Source: Posidonia oceanica
Taxonomy: Eukaryota > Streptophyta > Magnoliopsida > Alismatales > Posidoniaceae
Assembly (NCBI GenBank): GCA_037176725.1
Contig: JAZBRS010000014.1
Span: 70,414,501 to 70,478,500, forward strand
Direction of reading: 5' to 3'
DNA length: 64,000 nt
Shown: in pieces, positions 22,022 to 32,227 of the stretch
Position numbering within the stretch: the first letter of the stretch is position 1
How the letters are laid out: each line of letters starts with the position of its first letter
The notes under the pieces: model-generated
Database searches by the model: none
The model's input: the letters and a program-made list of their open reading frames with translations, nothing else
Told to the model about the DNA's origin: nothing
Translations under genes and position numbers: made by a program

Positions 22022-25000
22022 TGTAGTAATCCTGAAATTCTGATCATCCATGTACGATGCCAAAGCTCACGTGCACCGATCAAAATAGGCTCACTATATG
22101 TGGCAGGATCCGAGGGAAGAAACTTGACTCGGGAACGCTAGCAAAAAGAAGAAAAAGAAGTGATAAGACAAATCAGAGTCGCCACCATGTCTATTAGGTT
22201 GGGAGACAAGGAAACCCAAGGGTAATGCATGAAAAGACATGCAAAACCAGATGCAAAGAGGGTGCAAAGAAATGCAATGCAATGCGATGCAATGCTATGC
22301 TATGCTATGACTCATGCTTTGGATGAAGGAATGGTCATTGCGGGCCAAGAGAAAGGGCAAGGACTCCTGTTACGCATGGGGAAGGTGTTAGGCACCCCGA
22401 TACGTCCGGGAATCGGTCTTTCTTAGGCTATCTCGCTCATAAATGCAGGGAAATGCTTGCCTAATGCCTAAATGCAATGAATGTCTAAATGCATGCTCTA
22501 ATGCGTGCTCTAAATGCTAAGATGCGTGTAGGGAATTAAATGTGCAAGCTATGTGCTCAGCAATGCTGCTAGTGTTCTGAACTGGGCGAACCCTGGTCCA
22601 TGAGAACTCCTAGGTAGTAAGCATCATTGTCCTAATGTAAATGCAGGCGATAAAACAAAACTGCGGTAAACCATACAATGCAAGCGACATGCAAGAGAAA
22701 AGTGAAAGCGGGTGCGAAAAATGGTGCAATGTAGGAGAAAATGCAAGCGGGCGCGTGAAACGGGGCGAGATGCGAAGGAAAACGAGGCAGGCATGCAAAA
22801 CGATGCAAGAATGCAAGCGATATGCAAATAAAGTAAAGCGACACGCAAAACGATGCAAAATGCAAAAGAAAACGAGGCAGGCACGTAAAACGATGTAAGA
22901 ATGCAAGCGATATGCAAATAAAGCAAAGTGGCATGCAAAACGATGCAAAATGCGAAAGAAAACAAGGCGGGCACGCAAAACGATGCAAACGCAATGCAAA
23001 ACAGATGCATGCACGCAAAATGATGCAAATGCAATGCAAAAGGGAATGCAATGGATGCTATGCAGTGCTTCAGAGGGGATAGGCAGTGGTCTAAGTGCAA
23101 CTAGCCGTTAAATGCATGCAATGCGTGGGTGGCTTACATGCTAGAAGGCTAGTAATACCCAAATGGATGCATGGGACCATGTGCAATGATATGGGGATGC
23201 TATGCATGCAAAAATGCAATGCAAGGACCTAAGTGCAGTTTAGGAAACTACAAGGGCCTATGTGCAAAATGCTCCTAAGGGTGTGCAAAGCTAGGCTAAT
23301 GCATGCAAGAATGCTAATGCAATGATGCATGGGCTGAATGCAATGCTAACAACAAGATATGCATGCAAAAATGCAAGAAATGACCTAAATGCAATTTTAA
23401 AAACGTATGGGACTTAAGTGCAATGCATGGAAAGCAAACAAGCATGCAAAAACTAAAAGTAAGAACTGACATGCAATTTCAGAAAATCAGCGGGCTTTAA
23501 TGCAATGCAATATAGTTAAAAATGCCATTTAAATGAAATCAGTTGATGCAAGGACTTAGGTGCAATTATTAAAAAGCTCTGGATGCAACTGAAATGAAAA
23601 AATGCAAAAAATAGAAGACATGCATGCTGTGCTTGGACCTATGTGCAAATAAAATAAGTTACAGGGGTTTTATGCAATGCAAACAAGTTCAAAAAGAATA
23701 CTACTTCACAACAGATGGACTTAAATGCAATTTTGCAAACATACAGATGTTTAATGCAATGCAATATGGTTTTTAAATTCATTTAAATGATTTTTAAACC
23801 ATGCAGATGGACTGATATGCAAATAAACATGTTTTTTGGGTTTTTTTAGTAATCCAATATAGTTTGAATGCTGATTAAATGAAAATGCAAACCAACAGAG
23901 GACTTACATGCAAATAGAACATTTTTAGGGTTTTTTATGTAACGCAATATGATAAAATAGCATATTAAATGCATGATTTGCAATTGACAGGACCTAGATG
24001 CAATTAAAGTATTTTTTAGATTTTTTTAATGCAATGCAATAAGGTAAACATGGCATTTAAATGATGTTAATACATACTCTGGACTAAAATGCAATAAAAA
24101 CAAAACAAAGGATAAAAAATGCAATGCAATATGGCAAATATGCAATTTAAATGATTCTGATAACATGCAGAGGACTCATATGCAAATAGAATAAAATGCA
24201 TGACTTAAAATGTAATGTAATATGGTAAAAATGCAAATGAAATGCAATCTTAAACAGGCAGAGGACCTATGTGCAAATGAAACATAATGCAGAATAACAG
24301 ATGCAATGCAATATGGTAAAATTTACATTTAAATGAAATGCATGAACTACAGATGGACTCACTTGCAATTTTAACAAAGCAGAAGATTTAAATGCAATGC
24401 AATAAGATTTAAATGCACATTAAATGATTTTCAAACCAAATGCAGGACTGAAATGCAATTTAAACAACTCTAAGGGCTAAAATGAAATGCATGCATTTAA
24501 ACTAACATTCAGATGCATTTAAAAACTATATGTAGGACCTGCATGCAAATATTTAAAACTTAAACACTTTACAGTAATACATGCACCAAACCATATGAAC
24601 CTTTAAAAGCTGAAAAAAAAAAATGAACAGTTGCTTCTTCCCGCGCGAGGCTGCTGGAGGCGTGGACTGCCTTCGGCGATGGCAGGGGAGGCTAGAGGAA
24701 GGTCTTGCGATGCAGTGCAGACGACGAGCGGACAGTTGCAGACGCGGTGACGGCACTACTGCTTCGCAGGAGGAGAGTTGCAGACCGTCGGAGCTGGGGA
24801 AGATGACTGGCAGAAGCTTCGTCCGATGCTGGAACGGTGCAATGAAGCCACGGAGAGAAAGAGGAGAGGAGGAGAGACCGGAGGGAGGTCCCAGCGATGC
24901 TCAAAGGCCAAGCGGCCTCACACAGTGGTAGGACCAACTTCGGAAGGGCAGGAAGGCTGGCGCAAGGTCGCTGCGGCGATCCAGAGGTTCCACGGCCTGG

Positions 25001-27196
25001 GAGAAGGGCCTGGAAGCAAGAGAGGAGGGTCCTGGAGGTGAGGGGAGCCTCACCTAGGCACAGCACTGCCCGAGACGTGCCATCGACGTCGGACCGGGCA
25101 GACTGGAGGAGCTGCGAGCCGAGGAGGCACCAGAAGCAGCGTAGGAGGCTCGACGAGGCTCGGACGAGATGCTGGACGTCTAGAGAAGGCTGCGGGCTGA
25201 TCCAGAGGACCGGAGCTACTACATCGCGGCGAAACGCAGTTTCTGGTGGCGAGCCTTCGCCAAAGAAGACGACGAAGATGGCGGAGGGAACCTAGGTCTC
25301 TAGGCCTCTAATCCTAAGCCTAAGTAGCTAATAAGCAAGAAGAGCATGCATGGAGTTGAGGTAGGAGTGCAGTTACCTTCAAAGCATGCCGGAGCGTGCT
25401 GACGACGTCTGGTTGGGTTGCCGTCGCTAGCGGAGGTTGCTGCGGAGCTGGGTGGAGTGGAAGCGTCGCGTGGCGATTGGAGTCAACTCCAGATGCTACG
25501 AGGAAGCCTCCGGGATGCTCAGAAGCGAGCTGCAATGCTCAGAGCTTAGGTTGGTATTTTTGGGTGGAGCTACTGTGGATTATTGCTCTTTGGTGCGGGT
25601 GGCTCTCCGGCTCTCTCAGGGTGATGGTTTCGGTTGGTGGAGGCGTGGTGAGTGCAATGGAGGGGTTGGATTGGGGTTCTAGGTGCTATGGAGTGAGGTG
25701 GAGTCTTGGGTTGTTTCTGGACAGAGGTGGTGCGAAGGTGTTTGCGGTGGGGGAAATGGTCTGTGGGGCGTGTAGGAGTAATCGGGGGATTCGGTGAAGA
25801 AGGTGGAAGTGTGGTGAGTGGATTGGGAGAGTTTGGAGGGATTCTGGATGCTGTGTGCGGGTGTGGGAAGGCTTGGGAGTTGCAGGTTTGCTAATGGCAG
25901 AAAGCTCTGGATTTCTCTCTTGCACAGGCTTGCTCTGGCTTTTTTGCTTGCACAGGTGTGGTGAATCGTGAAGGAAGAAGACGGACTGGTTTTGTTTGGA
26001 GGGGAGCACTCGATTGAGGCTGGCAGGGGGCATGGGTTTGTTGGGGAATTGGCAGGGATTCTGGCAATTGGCAGGGCTGGCAGTGAGAGGGGTAGGTTGG
26101 CGAAGGGCATGGTTGTGAGGTTGCGATCGCCACGCGGTGGTGTGGAGGCACGAGGAAGAGTGCGCAGCGGAGGGAGCGCCTGTAAGTGCTGTGAGTGTAG
26201 AGGATGCTTGTTGACCAGAATTTTGAACAGCGAGGGAAGGAGGAGAAGGCGGTGAGGGCTTGGGTCGTGGGCTGGCCGTGGGCTACAGGCCGAGCCGAGG
26301 AATAAGGGGAGTTGCTCTGGGTCGGGGGTGTTGCTGCGGGTGTGAAGGCTTGGGGTCGTGAGTGCAGAGGAGATGTTGTGGGAGAAGGAGGAAGGTCGTG
26401 GGCTGGGCTTGCGCGGGAGAAAAGAAAGAAAAAAGAAAAAAAGCAAGAAGGAAAGAGGAGGGGCGGGCAGGAGGTGGGCTGGGCCAGGGTGGAGAGAAAA
26501 AAAGAGAAGAAAAAAGAAGGGCCTGGTGGGCTGGGTTAAAAGAAAAGAAGAAAAGAAAGAAAGAAAGAGAGAAGGAAAGAGAGAAAGAGAAAAGAGAATT
26601 AAAAATCCAATAAGATGGAATAAAATAAAAATAAGAATAAAATAGAAGACAGAAAGGGGAAGAAATGAGGAAATGGGCTTAGTTGTTGGGTGAGGAATAA
26701 AAGGGGAGAAAAAAGAAATGGGAAGATAGGAAAGAAAGAAAGAAAGGAGGAAAGAGATGGGAAGAGGAAATTAAAAATCAAATAAAATGGAATAAAATAA
26801 AATAAAAAAGAAATAAAATAGAAGGAAGGAAGGGGAAGAAGTGAGGATGAGCCAGAGTGGGCTGGGCCCACCAGGGTGCAAGAAAAGAAGGGAAAAGAGA
26901 GAGGATAATGAGGAGGGAGAAAAGGATAATGAGGAGAGAGAAAAGGATAATGGCTTGGGTTTGGGCTTGCATGGGAGTGTCCTGTGCTAACCTAGGGTTT
27001 AATTGCTAACCTAGGTTTCAAGAGATGCTAACCTAGAATTTTCTAGGATTTTAGGAGGGATTTACCTAGAGTTTTTCTAGGGTTTTTGGGAGTGCAAACA
27101 TAGAGTTTATCTGGGGTTTTTAAAGAGTGGTTTTGGAGGTCAAAATGGGTTTCAAAGAGAACCACCAAATTGGCAAGCCAAAATGGGGTGTCTACA
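22022..27196 (-). mobile_element. Solo LTR C nested in LTR G
   Basis: On the minus strand it starts TGTAGACACC (27196) and ends GGATTACTACA (22022). Target duplications GTGAC (22017-22021) and GCGAC (27197-27201) differ by one transition. No internal region is present, so it is a solo LTR of 5175 bp left by LTR-LTR recombination. Inside it are a purine-rich tract (26400-26950), a GC-rich island (24620-26350), a 1.45 kb zone of ATGCAAT-rich degenerate repeats (23100-24560), a repeat zone of about 93-bp period (22740-23040), the conserved GGTGCCTAACACC block (22330-22410), and a PBS-like motif (22174-22184). Confidence 0.88.
23100..24560 (-). repeat. ATGCAA-rich degenerate repeat zone in LTR C
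   Basis: Dozens of ATGCAAT, TGCAATGCAATATGG and GGACTTACATGCAAAT variants with loose periodicity. The counterpart zones in D, E and F read TGCATTTAGTCCTCTGCATG and are shorter, about 0.9-1.0 kb. Confidence 0.7.
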
Positions 27197-28138
27197 GCGA
27201 CTAGCCTCATTTTCTGGGCAGTCTCTGCACCGAGTTTGAGCCGATGTATCTTTCTATCTGGGCATCCATTTTACTTTCTGTTTGCATGGTTTTAATCTTG
27301 GTTATGCCCTCTGTATTGCCATGTGATTTACTGTGGATTTTGCATCGTTTATGTGCCCTCTTGCCAGCGATGAAGTTGGCTGTCTGAGGCAGTGAGTTGT
27401 AGGTCCAGTCGCCTCTCTTACAAGTGACTGGAGTTGTCATCACTCACCACGGCGCCCTGTTACGTCGCCACTCTAACCGGCGACTCAGCCCCTTGTCCAG
27501 ACAGTGGACAGATGCCATGTTTTCCGCCCTGTTTGTCGCTTATTTGATTTGCTTTGCTCATGTTCTGCTTTCTTAGTGTGATTATCATTATATCCACGCA
27601 TTGCATCCTTAATCATCCATGCTTAGCATTTTTCACTAAATACAACTTGTTTTCAAATGGCATTTAAGCAAGTGATGCATCTATCGCCTACAGGTGTACA
27701 GTTAAACGCAAGCATTTGCCGAAATTCCCGCATATGCGAGCGATTAGCCTTGAAAGACCGATTCCTCGGGCGTGTCGGGGGTGCCTAACACCTTCCCTAC
27801 GCGTAACAGGAGTCCTTACCCTTTCTTTGGCCCGTAATGACCATTATGCCCTTATCCTAGACACGAGTCATTTTATTTTGCATAGCATCGCATCCACTTG
27901 CATGTTTTCTATGCTTCCCTCCATTTTCCTCGTCTTTCCATTAATAGACTAGGTGGCGACTCCGTTTTGTCTTATCTTCGTGTTTTTCTTCGCATTTTCC
28001 CAGTGTTTTTCGAGTTGAGTTTTCTCCTCGGATTCACTGCTGACCGCGGCTTCCCCCTCTCTCACAACACGATCGCACGCGAGCTATGGCAGTGGTGCAA
28101 GACCCGTCGTGGCCAAGTGCGGGACGGTCACAGGAAAG

Positions 28139-28156
28139 TGGCGACTCCGCTGGAGA
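28139..28156 (+). promoter_or_regulatory. Primer-binding site of element B1 (tRNA-Arg)
   Basis: TGGCGACTCCGCTGGAGA follows the LTR G end and is followed by TTCTAGACTCCGGCTTTCG, which matches the sequence after the PBS of element A (GCTAGACTCCGGCTTTCG). Confidence 0.82.
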
Positions 28157-29250
28157 TTCTAGACTCCGGCTTTCGTTTTGACTTTTCGCTTGCATGGTTT
28201 TTCGCTTGTGCTTACCTTGCCTGCTGGTATGTTTGCCTGCTTTATTGCTTACATTGCTTTTACTTGCTTTATTTATGCATTATACATGCCTAAATACATG
28301 CTTGACGCATTATACATGCCTTTTGAGTGGTGAATGTTTTGTTTTACACAAATGTTATGCCACTACACATGCACATGCCATGTATACCTGCTTTTTGATA
28401 TGATAAGTATTTTCTTTTCACTATCATGTCCACAACACATTGCACATGCCATGCACATGCCTTTTGCCTTGTCGCATGATTGTTTGCATGCCACGACTTT
28501 CTGTTTCTTTCCCCTTCATGCTTTGCCATGCTTTGGATATTAGGAACAAGCTTGCTCCCCTCCTTTTGCTTAATCTAAAAGCTACAATAAATTCAAGCAA
28601 TAACATTTAAGCACAACTAGAGCCAAACTTGCAATTTTCCCCATTGGTTAAATAAAATGCAAGTAAAATACTCAGCATATCGCAGGAATGGTCATACTAG
28701 AAAGCATGCATCTTCTCATCCCTGAGTCCACCCACTTAGTCTGAGAAGGACAGTCTTGATCTCTCGTTCGATTGCTTTGGCACAGGGTGAGCTGGTCAGT
28801 CTGCCCCCTTGTTTGGGGTCATGTCGGTGCTAGTAGAGGGTACAACCCATGCTTCGGCAGGGTCAAGCCTACTAACGCACCACCCGTTATACCTAAGCTC
28901 TGGCCAGGGTCTAGACGAGGACCTACGTTTTCTGACCTGGAGTCAATAAAACCCATACCCATGAGTGAGTCCGAGTAGGCAGCCTACTTAGGACATGGAT
29001 GGTGAGAGAGCGCATATTAGGACATTCATTTTTGCACGTGTGCCATTCATGCCACCCCTAATAACTTGTTTTTGCGTTGATCCTCTGACGCTTTTGTTGT
29101 TTCACAGGTAGGTGCGAGTTCCTCAGCCAGGACCCTGAGCGTCCCTCCTCTCTGTCTTTGAGTTATCTGTCACCTCCGACAATAACTCGCCTTAGGTCTC
29201 GTGTCCCTACTTTCAACCGCAGACCTGTTCACACTCGCTCGTTGTCCGTT
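28157..29250 (+). other. Untranslated leader of element B1
   Basis: About 1.1 kb lies between the PBS and the gag ATG. It is homologous to the leader of A, notably 28700-29000. No conserved ORF is visible. Confidence 0.65.
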
Positions 29251-31791
29251 ATGGCCCAGCATACCAGCAAGCCTTCTTCCTCTTTGGCGTCAAAGGAGAT
29301 ACCGACTTCGGTCTCTCCTTCCCTTGCTTCGACGACCTCTGTCGCTTCTCCACTTCTAGTGCGGGAAACTTCTCAACCCCTCCATCTGGAATAAGGGTCG
29401 ACCCTAGTTGACCTGGAGCTTGTCACCGAGTCAACCACGGTGACCGCCACTTAGGCTCCAAGAGCGTCGCCTTCTGTTCCTTCCCAAGGCCTTCCCATCT
29501 TGGGGATTCAGCCTTCTACGGCTAACTCTTGCATAGGGTCTCTCCCTTTTGCTTCCTCAGTTTCCGTACCCCCTTTGGCGAAGACCCTTTTACATCCCGG
29601 CCCATTGGTCGACGAGTCCCCTACCTCGCAAGCATGACATCCCTTGGCTAAGGCCAAGAGGCTGCGAAGCATGGCTCTTACACTAGACCCGACTGCGGCC
29701 CACTCTTCCCGTCTGACCCCTGAGGTTCAGGTGCAGCCCACTATATCTCTGTAGGCTCACCACACTGCACTTTCGCCCTTACCATCGCCCTAGCTCCTCA
29801 CAGCTCTAGCGATGCGGGTGCTTTTTCTGCCTCCTGTGTCTGCACAAAACTATTCACTGCATGCTACTCCATCATTTGGTGGCCAGTTTCTTGGATTGGT
29901 AGGAGCACAGCACCCTCAGAGCCCGTTGCCCGGCACTGTGCCGATGCAACAGCTGCTGCTCCCCCACACTGCACCTTACACTGCACAGCATGTTATCTAT
30001 CCATCTCCCATGCATCAGGTTTAGACTCCCGCATGCATATCACAACACTTCTCACACTCGCACGGGTATGCTGGCCCTCACGCCTCGACACCAGGTGGCA
30101 TGATGGTGGATCCGGAGGAGCGCTCTCGCGCAACCCATATAGCATATGCTGCCCCTGCCTCTGCTGCACAACCCTTGCCAGCAGCAACATCAGATCCCGT
30201 CCTCGCCAAGTTGGGAAATTTAAAAAGTGCACTTCATCAAGTGCAAGGCACGGACTGCCAGTCCTACCATTTCCGGGACCTCCGTCTCTTTCCAAAGGCG
30301 ACACTCCTTGTGAAATTCCACATCCCGGAGTTCGAAAAGTACAATGGTAGAGGTTGCCTCATCTCGCATCTGAAGGCATACTGCAGAGACCTTCCTCAGC
30401 TTCAGGCTGACGACAGGCTCCTGATTCGTTTGTTCCAGAAGAGTTTGACCTGCCCCACGCTCAAGTGGTTCACTTCCCTTGACATGGCCGCGATCCAGAC
30501 TTGGAACGACCTTTCCTAGGCTTTCCTTGGCAGTATTCTTTCAACCTCGACTTGATCCCCAAGCGAGAGAATCTTGTTGCCATTCGGTAGAGGCTCCACA
30601 AGCCATTCGGACAGTATGTCGGTCACTGGCGTTCTATAGCCGCCCAAGTCAGAGATAGACCCTCCGTCAAGGAATCTATTGACATGATCGTCAAGGGGGC
30701 GCAGCCAGCGACTGGGGCTCTGCTTGCCATCCAACCAACCACTAGTCTTGCATCGCTGATTAGAGCTGGCGCCCGCGTGGAAAGCTCACTGCGAAGTGGA
30801 AATTTCCCCACACTTGCTGCATTGGTTGGGCAGATCAACAACAACTCCAGCAACAATCGCCGCGGTAGCAACAAAAACAACGACTCCACTCCTGGCTACT
30901 CCGAACAGCATGCCGTCGCGTACGTCGATTCTCCTGCAGAGCCTGCCTATGCAGCGAGTCAACCAGACTCTTCTCAGCTAGATTACGCACATAGTTTTGC
31001 ACACACTGCCACCATCGAGCCAATGCATCACGTCGCATCGGCTCGACAAGGACTCCAACCAGGACGAAGACGACCTCGTCGTGCCGAGTGTGATTACACC
31101 CCTCTGGTCGTACCCCTGAGTGTCGTCTTTCCCCAGGTTGAGTCACTTCTGAGACTCCCAGCTATCCCTCCGTGGTGGCATAACACGGATCAATTCTACA
31201 GCTTCCATCGGGCCACCGGGCCCTCGACGGATGACTGCCTCACTTTATGGGATGCCGTTCAGCACCTGATTGATCGAAAGATCAACAGCATTAACGCGCA
31301 GGAGGCCACACCTGCACACACACTTGCACCAACACTCTCACACCTTAGTGTAGCCGACCCTTCCTCTTCTGAGCCTATAGGCTTCGAAGATGTCGGAACC
31401 TCAGGGGTTTTCTCCCTTACACCAGTCTTCTCTGAGTCTAGCTCCGCCCCAGTGGATCCTTTCGATACCATCGGCGCAATCTCCTTTTCCTGGCATTTTT
31501 AACTCGTCCGAGAGACGCTCGGAGATGCAGCAGCAGCGTCAACAGCAAGTCTGATCGCAGCACCATCTAGGTCAGCATCTCCTCCAACCCTACCAGCTCC
31601 AGTGCTCCCCGCACTACCCTTAGCAGCTCCAGTGCTCCCCGCACTGCCCTCAATAGCTCCAGTGCTCCCCGCACTGCCCTCAGTAGCTCCAGCAATCCCA
31701 GTGCTCCCCGCACTGCCAATAGTGGACCCTGCCGACAGCATCAGCAGCGTAGGAGCGAACCCAGCACCTCCCTCCCAAGGTTGCTGACAAG
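29251..31791 (+). pseudogene. gag: gag pseudogene of element B1
   Basis: The ATG at 29251 gives MAQHTSKPSSS, aligned with the gag start of A. The frame runs to about 30519 through several stops, mostly TAG. The capsid core is clear at 30100-30519 (FEKYNGRGCL, LIRLFQKSLT, LKWFTSLDMA). A frameshift after 30519 moves the reading to the frame at 30684-31502 (LIRAGARVESSLRSGNFP). The zinc-knuckle-like motif is damaged: the first Cys is Tyr and the second His is Pro in YSFHRATGPSTDDC. After 31500 the frame shifts again and holds an in-frame 30-bp repeat. No protease or RT follows before the 3' hairpin repeats, so B1 looks like a gag-only, non-autonomous or deleted element. Confidence 0.82.
31592..31727 (+). 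repeat. 30-bp in-frame tandem repeat at the gag end of B1
   Basis: Four copies of a 30-bp unit containing CCAGTGCTCCCCGCACT encode PVLPALPSIA-type decapeptides in one frame. The unit length keeps the frame. Confidence 0.8.
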
Positions 31792-31934
31792 TAAGTCCCT
31801 CTTACCTCTCTTTGGATTTCTGCATCCTCTTTTCTTTATTTACGTTTTGTTTTGTGTTTTCTCGCCTAACCAAAAAAACATCAAAATTATAAAATCACCA
31901 GAAACCCAAAAAACATGCACTCTTTTATTCATTC
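31792..31934 (+). other. Short AT-rich spacer in B1
   Basis: This links the gag end to the hairpin repeats. It ends in an A-rich stretch with AACCCAAAAAACATGC, similar to the A-rich stretch after the hairpins at 38150-38290. No gene is seen. Confidence 0.5.
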
Positions 31935-32222
31935 CTCTACATTCGAGCTGGCAGCCCTAACTGCCCGATTGACGCCCGTCAAAATGTCCATTCGGGCTGG
32001 CAGCCCTAATTGCTCGATGATGGGTCCGTTAACCTATCATTCTGCATTCCTCCACATCGGGCTGGCAGCCCTAACTGCCCGGTTGACGTCCGTTAAAATG
32101 TCCATTCGGAATGGCAGCCCTAACTGCTCGATGATGGGTTCGTTAACCTATCATTCTGCATTCCTCTACATCGGGCTGGTTGCCCTAACTGCCTGATTGA
32201 TGCCCATCAAAATGTCCATCCA
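31935..32222 (+). repeat. Hairpin repeats in B1 3' UTR
   Basis: About three units hold GGCAG-CCCTAA-CTGCC, TTGACG-CC-CGTCAA, and GATGGG-TCCGTTAA-CCTATC. Solo LTR D interrupts the array, which resumes at 37884. Confidence 0.8.
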
Positions 32223-32227
32223 GGCTG

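Larger units (their letters stand above)
20966..28132 (+). repeat. LTR G, shared by X and B1, split by solo LTR C
   Basis: It starts TGTAGACACC after the X polypurine tract and ends near GGTCACA (28132), six bases before the PBS at 28139; the right end is less certain than the left. Removing LTR C and one target duplication leaves about 1987 bp, far shorter than the 5-6 kb LTRs nearby. It has a single U5-like end where the long LTRs have two. The first 150 bp are repeated in diverged form near 21310-21440. The conserved block with GGTGCCTAACACC lies at about 27760-27870, and a PBS-like motif TGGCGACTCCG at 27954-27964. Confidence 0.78.
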
